In this document: piece by piece, positions 48,060-59,439 of the stretch
How the letters are laid out: each line of letters begins with the position of its first letter
Position numbering within the stretch: position 1 is the first letter of the stretch
From: Chelonoidis abingdonii
Taxonomy: Eukaryota; Chordata; Testudines; Testudinidae
DNA length: 64,000 nucleotides
Direction of reading: 5' to 3'
Assembly: GCF_003597395.2 (NCBI RefSeq)
Contig: NC_133770.1
Span: 204,681,038-204,745,037, forward strand
Notes under the pieces: generated by a model
Told to the model about the DNA's origin: nothing
Database searches by the model: none
What the model saw: the letters and a program-made list of their open reading frames with translations, nothing else
Position numbers and translations under genes: made by a program

Positions 48060-48300
48060 CCAGATGTGTGAAAAATCATGATAGGGGGATTGGGGTACGT
48101 GATCAGATTTCCTATTTTATAGGGACAGTCCCAATTTGGGGTCTTTTTCTTATATGGCTCCTTTTCCCTGACCCATCCTGTGCCTAATTTTCACACTTTC
48201 TGTCTGGTCACATCTAGGTGGGGGTAATTGGTGCCTATGTAAGAACAAAGCCCCAAATATCGGGATGGCCCTATAAAATCAGGACAGTCTGGATCTGGCC
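48060..48300. repeat. Copies of the GGGACATCTGGTCACC MITE family inside the hAT element
   Basis: Two head-to-head partial units are seen: TTTTATAGGGACAGTCCCAA then CTTTCTGTCTGGTCACATCT, and GGGGTAATTGGTGCCTATGT then TATAAAATCAGGACAGTCTG. The word order matches the MITE at 4014-4138 in both orientations. Confidence 0.55.
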
Positions 48301-49179
48301 CCCTAGCTGGGGAGTGCTCTCCCCCGGGCTGCAGCTGCCAGCATCCATCTCATCCGGGGGGAGCTGCACAGGGGCAGGAAATGAGCCTGCTTGTGGCTCC
48401 ATGGGTTGCCTTGTCCCGAGATCAGATGCTGTGCTAACTTCACCATGGCCATAAGGCTGGTTGGTGGTGCCATTGGCGTGTGATTGGGACTCTGAGGGTT
48501 TGCTTGCGCTGTTGCCACTCTGCCACCCCAAGAGGTGGATTTTGGGGTATGCAGTTTCCACTATCTCTCCCCTCTATCTGCGCTGTTGGACCAGCAGGCT
48601 GGGGTGAGCAAGCATGAAAGCAGTACTTGTGCTTGCCATTTAGATTGTCATTTAGCAAACTTTGTTTGCCAAAATTCTTGCACACATCCTGAATCAATTT
48701 CAATATGTTTTTTTAAAAAAAATCATATCTTAGCAAAACCAGAAAATAAGTTGTTGACAATTATTAGTGACAGGTTTGTGTATGAGGCAGGGAGTGCGGC
48801 AGTTTTCATCAAGAAACAAAAAATTGTTGACTTGACTTTCCTATAAGCCTGTTACTGTCCTGCTAAGAGGCCTCCAACAACTGTAATATGCTCATCTCCA
48901 TTACTAGTGTTATAAAGCAGGGGTCAGCAACCTGCGCACACATGTCAAAGGTGGCAAGGTGAGCTGAATTTTTGATGGCTATGCAGCGCAGTGCTGAGCG
49001 GCTCAGCCCATTCACTGCTCTGGGGTTCGAAGCGTGGCTGCACTATTCCAAAGCTGGATACCAGCCATCGCCCCCACCTCAGCACCTGCTGCTGGCCTGC
49101 GGGACCCCCAAGGAAGCCCAGGCTGGCAGTGGGCGTGGCAGGACGCGTGCGCCAAGACCTCAGATAATAACAATAGTTG

Positions 49180-50130
49180 AGATATAATCTGAGGAAGTTT
49201 AATGAAGCATTGTTGCTATTTCGGAAGAAGCAGAGTATTCAAAAGCTAAAGTGAAGCACAGTCATTGGCCTGAAATATCCAGCCTTCAAGTTTCTAACAT
49301 CTGTCGTAATATGTTTGACATTCTTGTTAAAATCTTCAGTGTAAGCAAAAATAATGCAGAGTCGCAATGATGCCAGCTATGATTCAACACTTACCTTAGC
49401 TAAACACACACCAAGACTTTTTAGTGAAATACAGAAGAACATGGATTCAAGAAGCACAGGTTCAGCAGAGAGCTTGCACAGGCACTCGGTGTAGAACCAA
49501 AATTTCACGTGCAAATGTGACATGAGTTCCAAGGAAAAAACGACAAATAGAATATGAAGGAGCAGAATAGGCCATAGACGATCAGAAAAAGAATTGAGGT
49601 TGAATTTTTAAATGTTGTAGGGATAAAGCAGTATCTGCTGTTGATGAAAGGTTTAGATACTTGCAAGTACACCATGAACAGTTTGGATTTTTGTATGACA
49701 TACATATTCAACGAATAGGAAACAAGAGCACTATGACAAAGGCAAGACACCTAGAGAGCCTTCTGAAGCATGGTGATAGTTTTGATTTTAAATGACTTGA
49801 ACTGTACGAAGAATTGAGTACACTGTCGTCAATGTTGCCACATGCAAAAATCGTGATGGACATTGTACAGTTTATTCTACTGCAAACTTGTTGACATATA
49901 TCCTAAGTGTACATTGCCACTCGTATTCTACTGACAATTCCTGTAACAGTAGCATCAGGAAGAAGGGTTCTCAAACTAAAGCTCATTAAAAATCTCCACT
50001 CTACAATGAGTAGGGAACGCTTAACGGTTTGCTATTCTTGCAATTGAACAAGACACGACTTTGTCTTTGTCATACGATGACATTATTACTGTTTTTGCAG
50101 CCAAAAAGTCAGAAAGATTGCTTTAATTAA
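49180..50130 (+). pseudogene. hAT transposase remnant (C-terminal half, dimerisation domain)
   Basis: Islands of an hAT transposase of the ZMYM/SCAND3-like kind are visible across frames. RFRYLQVHHEQFGFLYDI lies near 49650, and HLESLLKHGDSFDF with LYEELSTLSSMLPHAK follow at 49750-49850. The C-terminal dimerisation block starts near 49948 with KLKLIKN and STMSRERL, then LSLSYDDII and FAAKKSE near 50060-50115. Stops and frameshifts separate the islands and the N-terminal zinc finger is not recognisable. The gene lies in the same orientation as the element drawn here. Confidence 0.7.
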
Positions 50131-50441
50131 AAAACAAATCTTTGTTTCAATACTCTTCATATAAAATTTCCAATAAAAATTTTGATAAATTAAAAAAAAT
50201 ATATTATTTGCATCATTCTGTCGTATCAGAATTTTTTTCTATAGTGCTGCTTCTTTAGTGCTAGTCCATCAGCATTATAGTGTGCTTAATTAAGTTAAAC
50301 TGGTTTATAACGTGAATGTGGCAAGTTTTCCAATACTGTAAGCTTATGTTTGTGTTGCTAAGAGCAGATCAGGCACAGGGGCACCAGTTTGATAATCTCG
50401 CCTAGGGCACCATAAATCCTAAGGCCGGCCCTGACCTCATG

Positions 50442-50731
50442 TGTAGCTAGTTTCACTCTTTCCCCTTTGTAGGGAGTTTTGTCCTCATACTTTAACAGGC
50501 ACACAGTGGCTCTATATGGACACAGGGGCCAGATGTTGCAATTGCAGATGCTTAATCAGTTTCTTACTTGTTGAAAAAACACTTCTAGGTCTCAATCCTG
50601 TAAACATGCATGTAACTTTCATGCATAAATAAAGTTACTAATGTGCATAACAGTTTGCAGAACTGTGACCATGAACATCACCAGAACTTCCATAAATTAT
50701 TTTAAGGGAACTTTAACTTTTTAAAAAGGCA
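50442..50731. other. Short unassigned spacer
   Basis: Unique DNA between the hAT element and the next LTR; nothing recognised. Confidence 0.5.
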
Positions 50732-52236
50732 TGTAACCCTTCTGCCAGGCAGAATTGATAGCAGCAAGGGCTGAGTTCAATACATAGTGGTCCCTCCCCT
50801 ACAACGTAATGTAAAACCAGCTTGAGCCCTCACCCAGTGACCTGGGAAAATCTTACACACACCCTTGGGAGCCTTGAAGAGGCAGTACTTCCCCTCTCAC
50901 AAGCACAGAGTCTTGGTGTAGCAGAAAACGTTTAATTACATGAGATAAACAGGCATTAAATTGGGAAAACACCTCATCTAGAGTTCGTAGACCAAACCGT
51001 GAGCAAAGACCCACCCCAGGAAATTGGGCCGTGTCCTTTTCCCTGAGCTCTTGAGTCCAGCAACTCCCAAATCACTCCAAGACTCCAAAGTCCAATACCC
51101 CAAATGCCCCTAGAGTCCAGCAACCCAAAGATCACCCACAGTCCCAAAAGTCCCACAAACCAAAAGTTTCTGTCTCGGGTCAGTGAGGCCCCAGAGTTCG
51201 AGAGTCTATCTGCAGAGGTCCCCTCCCCCCCCCACAACCTGGGTAGAATGGGGCACCTTACGTGGTCCGGGGCCAACTGCCCTGCTTTTCCGTGGGGTTC
51301 TGCTTCCACCTTCTCCACGAACTGCTCCGCTCTACCAGCCACTTGTTCTACCAGCACTCCACTCTGTTCCTCCAGGCCGTCCTCACAAACTGCTCCGCCT
51401 GCCACTGCTCTGCTCCACCAGTCAATCTTGTGATCCCGCTCTCAGCCATTCCCTCTGCAAACTGCTCAGCTCCGCTTGCTTCTGTGGGCCGCTTCACCCT
51501 GTCCCACACGCTGCCTCTGCTCTGCACTAGCTCTGCTCCACTAGCTGTCCCGTGATCGTCCACCATCCCACAACTGCTCGGCTCCACCAATTCCAGGTCT
51601 CCACAAACTGCTCCACTTCCGCTCTGGCCAGCTGCTGTGCTCCAAGTAATAGTTCAGGCTCCTCACTAGTTAGCACAGTATCAGTGCCTCTCAGCTCAGC
51701 AATTCAGCTCTTTGTTGATTATCAGCTCACAGTGGGGACCCACTGCTAGTACGTACCATTAGCACATAGTGAGTTTCAGCTCAGTAACACTTATCTAGAT
51801 TCTTAAGGATCAAAATCAACTCTGATAATCCATAGTGAGAAAGAAGTAGGTGGAGCTGGTGCTTTGGCTCAACAAGGAGCCTCACCCCCAGGTACAGCAT
51901 ACCTGCTCCCAGCCTCTCTCAATCACTGTTGTAACCCATGTCCCTATTTTTGTTATTAGCAAGTGCTATTTAGTTTGATAGTGAAACCCTTTATCATAAA
52001 ACAGTTTGTAGTTCCTCATTTACTTATCAGGGTGACAAACACTTTATTCCTCCTGCCCCAATAACAAAGAATGGGGATCCCACAGCTGTGAAAGTAACCA
52101 TTTTAGGCTGCTGTGGGCTATGCTAGGCGGAGTGGATGTGCCTATGCAAACACAATCAGCCTCTGAAATTCTTTTCCACGCTCGCCATAATTCACCACCA
52201 GATGTCAGGGTAGAGCTCATCCTGACTCTGCTTACA
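50732..52236 (-). mobile_element. Solo LTR, family A, minus strand, 4-bp TSD
   Basis: On the minus strand it begins TGTAAGCAGAGTCAGGATGA and ends GGCAGAAGGGTTACA. GGCA lies directly outside both ends (50728-50731 and 52237-52240), a 4-bp target-site duplication. It is 1505 bp, against 1227 bp for the copy at 25.2 kb. The extra length includes added CCAAAGTCC-type repeats (51060-51170) and CTGCTCCAC-type repeats (51280-51640). The plus-strand frames here, including the 143-codon minus frame at 50974-51405, reflect these repeats. No retroviral genes flank it. Confidence 0.85.
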
Positions 52237-52626
52237 GGCATATTAATTAAAGGGTATTTTAGAAGAAACTTGATTCTTTAACAAATTAGTCAAATTAAAC
52301 AAGTTTCAAGTTAACCATGTTCTTTATAAAATTGGCGGGTGGAAGAAATCAGGAAATTCAAAAGTTAGAGGGCCTGGTTATTTGTGTACATCAGCTACAC
52401 AGTGGTGTAATAGGAATCACTTCACTGGAACTATTCCTCATGTAGTCTTCTGTGACAAGATAATCAAGCACAAGTTTCCTTTAGTAACATTAATTCAGTT
52501 CATAGCACACAGCTTAACTAAAGATGCAAAATGAGAACTGGCCAGAAAAATTCTGACACAGCCCTGGCCCCTCCCAGCTCCCTACCAGCATGGAGCCATG
52601 AAATTGACAAGAATGGCAGACTAGCT
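52237..52626. other. Unassigned AT-rich DNA
   Basis: No gene or repeat recognised. Confidence 0.5.
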
Positions 52627-52800
52627 GATAGTGTCTACACAGACTCTGTGTCACCCTAACTACAGCAATATAAGCCCTACACCTCTCAGGGAGGTGGACT
52701 TATGTCAGTGTAGTACGGCACTTGCATTGGAGGGAGCCAGACTGTAGTGAGCACACTGACATACTTAGATCGACCTAACTCTGTAGCGTAAACAAAGCCA
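52627..52800. mobile_element. MITE related to the GTCTACAC group
   Basis: It opens GATAGTGTCTACACAGACTC and contains CTCTCAGGGAGGTGGACTTA and GTCAGTGTAGTACGGCA, closing TCGACCTAACTCTGTAGCGT then AAACAAAGCC. It shares the CTCAGGGAG(A/G)TGGA word with 1639-1923. The right end is worn. Confidence 0.5.
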
Positions 52801-53172
52801 AAGTTGATTACTTCTTGCCCTATCCTCAGTAGACAGAGAACAATTGATCACCATTCTCTTTCATATATTTGAAGATTATTGTTGTTTGTGTGTCTCCTTG
52901 GTCTTCTTTTCTCAAGACCGAGCATGCCCAGTTTTTTTTTTTTAACCTTTCCTCATAGGTCAGGATTTCTAAACCTCTTATTTTTGTCATGCTCCTTTGC
53001 GCGCTCTCCAATTTGTTCACTTTCCCAACGTGCAGTGCCCAAAACTGGACATAATGCTCCAGTGCTGAGTCAAGTGGAAAACTGGCTCCTCTGTCTTACA
53101 AATAACATTGCTGTTCATATATCCCAGAATGACATTTGCCTTTTTTGCAAAAGCATCACACACTGTATTTCA
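52801..53172 (-). mobile_element. CR1/L3-type LINE 3' UTR fragment, antisense
   Basis: The plus strand shows the reverse of a CR1-group 3' region: TTTCCTCATAGGTCAGGATT, CTCTCCAATTTGTTCAC, AGTGCCCAAAACTGGACATA, ATGCTCCAGTGCTGAGTCAA, TATCCCAGAATGACATTTGC and TTTTTTGCAAAAGCATCACA. This order is strongly diagnostic. The open frame 52879-53187 is antisense and not a gene. Confidence 0.8.
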
Positions 53173-54589
53173 GTGTTTCCAAAATGAAATAGTGTAGGAT
53201 TACAGTTCTCTGTCCAAATTCAGAATGAATAAAATTCCCAAAACTCAAAAATTATTGCAGAGTTAAAATTATTTTGCCCAGACAGCTCTACCTAAGGCAA
53301 TCCTGGCGATCCAGACAAACCAAGGCCCCAGTCCTGCAAGCTGATCTGCCACTGAGTTCCAGTGAAATCAGAGGAGCTCTATATGGGTGCAGAGTTTTGT
53401 CTGCATGGATCAGCCCAGTCTTTAAGAGCCCAGTTCAGGAAGCACTTAAACACATGCTTATCTTTAGGCATTTCCTTTTGTCCCAGTGACTTCACAGCAA
53501 CTGAGGTGGAGAAGATCTAGTATCCGGTTAAAATGCACATAGCCTAATTAGGGATACATTGCTGAGTTGAGGTTTCACAAGGCTATAGTTTTTAAAAAGG
53601 AAACACCATCATATATATTTCTGTGGCTAAGTTAATATAAAAGGAACTTTTATTTGTATTTTTTTCTTGAGATTTCTCTTTTTAGCTGTTTCATCTTGAT
53701 GTCTTTATTAATAATTGTATTTTTCTGCAAGTGTTTGGCATCCAAATGGGGGGAGGAAGAGGAAGTGTATGTGGGAGTGGGGGAAGGTTGCTAAACCTAG
53801 TGATTTACCATTAAAAATGCAACTCTGAGGTTTTTAGTTTTAATTAAAAACATAATTGGAATATTTTTCAAATAAAAATGTTAAACTGTAATTATTTTTG
53901 AAGCACCACCTTTAATTTCAAGAATTCCTTCACAATAACTTAAAGCTTTATACTACTATAGGAGCTCATATTTCTTCCTGAGAAAATTATTATGTATGAG
54001 TCTGTGACTTAGCATCTTAAGGTACAGTACAGAAAAGAATTGTTACAGATTTTATATTTCCTTATTAAGATAATGAGCAGCATCCATCACTTAGACTGAA
54101 TTAAAACCAACATAGTAAGCACTATCAGGCTTGTTATAATTATGATGAACCAAAGTGTGTTAAAATGTTCCTTGATAATTACTCTTGATAATGAAACTGA
54201 TATTTCAGAGAATGATTCTTGTGACTTCTTAATACTGCCACTGATGCAATTTACAGGAGAGAAAAATATCAGCAAGGTTATGTTCCTCTAAGGATGGGAG
54301 AGAAGAAAAGATTCAATCCAGAAATTTTCCCTCTTTCCAATTGTGCATGAACCAAGTTTTTCCATCAATATTCTTCATTTCAGATACAATCTCTCCTCAC
54401 ATTCTTTACATGCCTCTGCATTTTCCATTTTGGGCCAAAATGTAGTTCATGGTGAAAGGCAGGAAGAAGTACTAGATATTCCACCAGATAAACTAGGGCT
54501 GGTGAAGATGCAGGAAACTCTGGGGAACTGAAGGGGTTAACTGAAGAGAGAATGAGCAGTGCCATGTGTTTAGCTCTGCAACTGCAATG

Positions 54590-54626
<37 letters not shown>

Positions 54627-55476
54627 ATGTTTTTTGTGCACCATAATGCTGTATCTCAAAGGACTCTGCTGTCTGTAGAAGCGGGTGGCCTGTTTTGTGT
54701 GCAGGTCAGTGCAGACAGTCAGGGAAGATGTGTAGATTTCTCTCCTGGAGATTTTAGGTTAGTTTTTCTGATGTTACCTTCTTCAAGGATGAAGATTGTG
54801 TCAATTGGAATGTGTCTGCATGGGAGTATTCCCTTACCTCAGCTCCTATCTTTCTTTTCTGATAGTGTATATGGAGAAAGCTAAAAAGAAGAGAGAGAGC
54901 TGGTGAGGAAGTTATTAGGAGATGAGGTGGGCGAAAAATGAGCATGGAGTAAGGGGAAAAGGGAAGGAATGAGAGAGAGACCTCCTCTCCTAACAAGGGG
55001 CCTGGAAAAACTCCCATTGACTTCCATAACTATAAGTTATAGGATAATCACATCTTCTCACATTATTGGAGGTTAGAGGTGGAGAAAGGGCCAAATTCAT
55101 CTCTGTTGCTCCAGATCATGGCACAGGTTTGGAGGCAAGGCAGCTTGCGTCTCCCATGTCCTAGGTCTGCTGGGAGCTGTTTTAGCTTCTAGGACAAGCC
55201 TGATGATGATATTCTCACTTGCATCTGGTTATCTGGTCCTTTGGGATCTCACAGCAGCCAGAAAACAGCTGGAACACTGCAGCCACTCAACATCCAGCCA
55301 TCTGTCTCCTGGTCCATGATGCCGTTAGCTGTGAAAAATCTATACATCTGCTAGTTGTGTCTATTGGCCCTTTGTAACCAATGAAAAGTGGCCAATGAAA
55401 AGTGAAATGGTCTTAATGTGGTATGAAGATGTGGAGCAGACATGACAAACCCGCAAAAAAGAAAACCACACACACA
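53173..55476. other. Unassigned AT-rich DNA
   Basis: It contains a (TA)n tract at 54591-54623. No gene recognised. Frames at 54343-54531 and 54552-54884 have no domain, and the latter reads through the TA tract. Confidence 0.5.
54591..54623. repeat. (TA)n microsatellite
   Basis: Uninterrupted TA dinucleotides for 33 bp; likely polymorphic in length. Confidence 0.9.
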
Positions 55477-57188
55477 TGTCTGTTACAGCTATCCCCCTAT
55501 TCCATTTTGTCTCTTACAGCTGTCCCCATACTCCATTTTGTTTTTGTTCTCCTGTGGCCTTCCCTCCCTGGCTGTTAAGTTGTTTAGCAGGGCCACTGCC
55601 CTTCTCAAAAGGGAGGGCCCCTTAAAGTTGTTTAGCAAGAGCCATTGCCCTTTTCAAAGGGATGGCCAATTGTGCTAAGTGGGACCACTGCCCTGTTCAA
55701 AGGGTTAGTCCTGTTATCACCTTGTTAAACCTGGGCTCGGTGTAGGGTGGACAATGTCCAGTTGCAAGGCCTATTGTGTTTTTAAGGTCCTGGGCATGAG
55801 TCATAGGCCTCATGTGCTTCTGAGTCACCTATTGCACAGGACTCTGCCTAGACATGTCTCTGTGCTCACCTGCTTTTTTTTTTTCTCTTTCCCCTGCCTC
55901 TGAGCCAATCAAAAGTACTGGTGGGAAACTGCCTAAGTTTGCCCTTAAAACCAGACATTTTCTGATCAGACCTCAGAAAGGTTCCTGCATTGCTGCCTGG
56001 TCTGATCAGCCAGGGGTTCTGGGGGGTCCTTTCTCCGCTCTCATTTTATTTTTGAGCCTACCCCATTTTTTGAAACCCCCCCCCACGAAAACGAATTGCT
56101 GCCTGAGAGATCTCCTGATTATTGAGACTGTACCCAGCCTTCTGATGATTTTGCTGCTTTTACCTCTGCTGCTTCCTTTGGGGCTGGTAAGAATCCCTCT
56201 GTGAAATTCTCTATACTTTTATTTTATTATCTTAGCTGCTCTCTCTCTTTCCCCAGCACCCAGACTTAACCAGCACCCAGCATAGCTGTGGTTAAGTTAG
56301 GTTTAGAGAATTGTTTGTATTGTGTTCTGTAAGTTAGGTTTAAGAAATTGTTGCATTGTGTTCTGTTACTTGCTAATTTGTAGTACCCCACCCCTTGGTT
56401 AAGTTAGGTCATAGTCTAGATAAGATTTTGCTGTGTTCTGTATAGTTTGTGGTTAAGTCTGTCTTCCTGCTGCCCCCACCGAGCTCTCCAGTCACCCATA
56501 CCCTTCAGTCTCTTGCTGTTTAAACTTAGCAAGCCTGCCTGATCTCTGCTGTTTAAACCTGTCAGCCTGTCTGCCCTCTGTGTCTCCTGAAGTTTAAATC
56601 TCCTCTGCTCTCTGCTGTTTAAAGCTGCAGCCTGCCTGTTCTCTCTCTCTGCTGTTTAAACCCCAAAGCTCTGCCTGCACCCCCTGTCTCTCTCTCTCTC
56701 TGTCCTTTTTAATCCCTTCCTCCACACTCTCTCTATTACCCCCAAACCTCAATTGTATTACTGAAGTCTAGCATAAACCCCATTGGTTACCCTTTTTCTC
56801 TCTAACACACCTCACATTTTACATTTATACCACTGTGACACATTTTTACCTAGAGTTGGTTACTTACCACATTTTCCCATAACTGTTAGTTGGCTATATG
56901 CTGCTGTGACACACCTTTTATATAGAAATTGTTAGCTACTTGTTACATTTATACTTCAGTGTTAATTGTTACCAACTGTATTGTACCCCACTGTATTGTA
57001 CCCCACTATTGAAACCCCCTATACTATTTGCTAAAAGAAACCCCTCCCCAATCGTCTACCTTAACAAATCCCATACTCCTCACTATTGAATTTTCCCTGT
57101 TTTTTGCATTTTCTTAATAAAGTTTATTTTGCACCTCACCTGTGTGGTAATTGCTCCCCAAGATCCCATATACCTGCTGGCAGGGACA
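55477..57188 (+). mobile_element. Solo LTR, family F, 1.7 kb, with internal arrays and poly(A) signal
   Basis: It begins TGTCTGTTACAGCTATCCCC and ends GCTGGCAGGGACA, giving TGTC/GACA termini. ACACA flanks both sides (55472-55476 and 57189-57193), a 5-bp duplication in a CA-rich target. AATAAA at 57116-57121 precedes GTTTATTTTGCACCTCACCT, as in an R/U5 boundary. Tandem arrays occur at 55478-55546 (two TTACAGCT(A/G)TCCCC units), 55574-55710 (three (A/G)AGTTGTTTAGCA-like units), 56297-56372 (two AAGTTAGGTTTA units) and 56515-56660 (CTGCTGTTTAAA units). No primer-binding site or gag follows, so it is a solo LTR. The length recalls class III or spuma-like LTRs; that is an inference. Confidence 0.7.
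57116..57121 (+). promoter_or_regulatory. Polyadenylation signal of LTR family F
   Basis: AATAAA 67 bp before the LTR end, followed by a T/GT-rich stretch (GTTTATTTTG), the expected arrangement for LTR 3' processing. Confidence 0.6.
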
Positions 57189-57193
57189 ACACA

Positions 57194-57708
57194 CACACAG
57201 AAATTAGGCTTGTTTTTGGCTTAATTGCCTTGTGAGTTGCCTGTTGACTAGTTTTTTGGCTTGTAGCTTGTTGCTTCTTTTTTTGTAATCGGCTCCCAGC
57301 AAGCAGGGGTAAGGAGGGCAAGCAGGGGCAAGCAAGAGAGAGAGCCGGGGTACATAGCAGGCCCACCACAGTCCCAGACTGCACGCCGCGGGGATCTAGT
57401 CACAGAGTGTTGGGGTTCTTAGGGATTGGCTTGTTTTGGCCTTGTTTTGAAATGGGATTAGCTTGATTTTTGGCTTATTATGAAAATCGGGATGCTTATT
57501 TACCACATGAAAGTTGGCAACTGTGATGTGGAGGAGTGCACGCATGCACATTGGAAGACACTTACCAGGGAAAAGAAGCATAAAAGGTAAAGTAAGTATA
57601 CAAAAGAGGCTAGAGGAGCTAAAGAAAACTTCTTAGTAAAGCACAGTGAGTGAGAAAGGTACAAAATCCAAATGTAGTATAAAGGAGGGAATCACAGTAG
57701 AATTGTAT
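57194..57708. repeat. Dispersed repeat of unknown class (GGCTTGTTTT words)
   Basis: It is rich in TTTTTGGCTT and GGCTTGTTTTGG words (57207-57260, 57426-57490) around a GC-rich core with AGCAGGGGCAAGCAAGAGAG, and ends TGAAAGTTGGCAACTGTGAT (57507-57526). I have a weak memory of the last words from turtle repeats but cannot assign a class. No gene. Confidence 0.35.
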
Positions 57709-58497
57709 TGTCATGAACATACAGCTAAGGGTAGCATAAGATCCCTCCTTTAACTGTAAAGGGTTAAGAAGCTCAAATAACCTGGTTGGCACCTGATCAA
57801 AAGGACCAATAAGGGGAGAAGATACTTTCCCCCTTAGATTTGAAGGTTTTGCTTTGTGCTCTGTGTGGGTGCTCTCTCCAACACAAAGAGAGAGACCAAG
57901 CGAGTAATCCAGCTCCTACTGAAATGATAGATCTAGTATTACAGAAATAGTAAGTAATAGCAAGGAAATGCATTAGATTATCTTTTTTAGCTTGTGAATT
58001 TTCCCTGTGCTAAGAGGGAGGTTTATACCTGTTTTTATAACTTTGAAGTTTTGCCAAGAGGGTAACCATCTGTTTTAAATCATATTACCCTGTAAAATTA
58101 CCTTCCACCCTGATTTTTACAGAGGTGTGTCTTTTTTTTTCTTTCTTAAAAAAAACACAGAATTTTATTATAATCTGTTTTTTAGTGTCCTAAAAACCCA
58201 ACGGTCTGGTCTGTGCTCACCTTGTTTACCTATCTGGTTGGTAGATTATTCTCCCCAGGAAAGGGGTTGGAGGGACTTGGGGGGATATTTTGGGGAAATA
58301 GAAACTCCAAGTGGTCCTTTTACTGAATCTTTGTCTAACTCACTTGGTGGTGGCAGCAGTACACATCCAAGGACAAGGAAGGATTTGTGCCTTGGGGAAG
58401 TTTTTAACCTAAGCTGATAGAAATAAGCTTAGAGGGTCTTTCACGCGGGTCCCCACATCTGTACCCCAGAGTTCAGAGTGGGGAGGGAACCCTGACA
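57709..58497 (+). mobile_element. LTR, family B, plus strand
   Basis: It begins TGTCATGAACATACAGCTAA and ends GGGAGGGAACCCTGACA. The family words TTAAGAAGCTCAAATAACCT, AGAAGATACTTTC, CTCCCCAGGAAAGGGG and GGGTCCCCACATCTGTACCC are the reverse complement of words in the LTRs at 30.3 and 59.8 kb. It is 789 bp. No matching flanking duplication was found and there is no internal coding sequence. Confidence 0.75.
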
Positions 58498-58737
58498 CAC
58501 ATCTATAATTGAAAACAGATAAGTATGATAAATATAAATGAACAGCATTTTTAAAATCTCTTAAGGATTATATAGAGACAAACAGAATAAGAACTTGAGG
58601 AGAGAGTAAAACCAAGAATAGATAGAGGACCAGACAGAAACATCTTTGTGTTTTAAAAGATAGTCTTTATTGCAAGAAATTATTTAATTACATTGATATG
58701 GCACTCTTTAACAAGTAATTAAAAAGTGGCCTGTTTT
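58498..58737. other. Spacer
   Basis: AT-rich unique DNA with nothing recognised. Its last 8 bases, CCTGTTTT, form the left TSD of the next element. Confidence 0.5.
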
Positions 58738-59040
58738 CTGGGGCGGCTCCAGGCACCAGAGCAGCAAGCATGTGCCTGGGGCGGCATGCTGCGGGGGGCA
58801 GCCTGCCGGTTGCTGTGAGGGTGGCAATCAAACAGCCTTCGGCGGCATTTCTGTGGGAGATTCGCCCATCTCGTGGTTTCAGCAGTAATTTGGGAGTGGG
58901 TATGCCAAAGGCGCGGGACCCACAGATTACCCGCTGAACCGCTGCTGAATCTGTGTGACCAGCGGACCTCCCGCAGAAATGTCGCCAAAGGCTGCCTGAC
59001 TGCTGTGCTTGGGGCGGCAAAAAACATAGAGGCACTCCTG
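58738..59040. mobile_element. hAT MITE, 303 bp (GGGGCGGC ends), 8-bp TSD
   Basis: It begins CTGGGGCGGCTCCAGGCACC and ends GGGGCGGCAAAAAACATAG then AGGCACTCCTG. The flanks CCTGTTTT (58730-58737) and CCTGTTTA (59041-59048) agree at 7 of 8 bases. It is GC-rich with an internal GGCGGCA core. The minus-strand frames here (up to 125 codons) are composition artefacts. Confidence 0.8.
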
Positions 59041-59048
59041 CCTGTTTA

Positions 59049-59439
59049 ACCATAGTTTGTGACACCTTAAAGTGCTAGATGTACAGGATGATTCCAAACA
59101 AACTGAAAGGGAATGCAAGGCATTGGATCAGATCTTTGAATGTGGAAAGCATTATCAATATTCTGATGCGGGAGTAGCAATTATTTTGTTCTTTATATAT
59201 TTAGCACAAAGCATGTTTATAACAATTAATTTTCACTTATTGGAGGAAAGTGCAGTTTTGCCGTCACTATGGTTATAATATGTGTATTAAATGTGTTAAT
59301 TGATTAGGTGTGTAGTGAAGATAATAGGAGTGTTTCCCATCCCATCCAGAGAAGCAGAAATGTTCAAGTTTGCTATGCAGTTCTTTTGCCCTGGGCTCAG
59401 TCCTGTTTAGGTGACTTCAGTGGATGTTGATGACACTCA
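59049..59439. other. Unassigned AT-rich DNA
   Basis: No gene or repeat recognised. Confidence 0.5.

Larger units (their letters stand above)
47498..50433 (+). mobile_element. hAT DNA transposon, 2.9 kb, exact 8-bp TSD
   Basis: The left end is CAGGGCCGTCCTTAGGC; the right end, reverse-complemented, is CAGGGCCGGCCTTAGGA. ACCTCATG occurs immediately outside both ends (47490-47497 and 50434-50441), a perfect 8-bp target-site duplication typical of hAT elements. It holds a decayed transposase gene in its right third, a MITE-related stretch at 48.06-48.30 kb and a second hAT-type terminus at 48919 (CAGGGGTCAGCAACCTG). A GGTGA repeat lies at 47747-47771. The length is compatible with an autonomous ancestor, but the gene is dead. 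Confidence 0.85.

Noticed and set aside
50974..51590. Cys/Ser-rich and Glu/Gly-rich frames on both strands in the LTR
   Set aside because: They are produced by CTGCTCC-type tandem units in LTR family A and do not align with any coding region.
25172..52236. The two family A LTRs as the ends of a single provirus
   Set aside because: The 24 kb between them contains no retroviral genes, and the second copy has its own 4-bp flanking duplication, so they are independent solo LTRs.
54552..54884. 110-codon frame containing a tyrosine-isoleucine run
   Set aside because: It reads through a (TA)n microsatellite; not a protein.
55478..56660. Possible CRISPR-like or satellite array
   Set aside because: The repeats are short, of several unrelated kinds, lack regular spacers, and lie within one LTR of a vertebrate genome.
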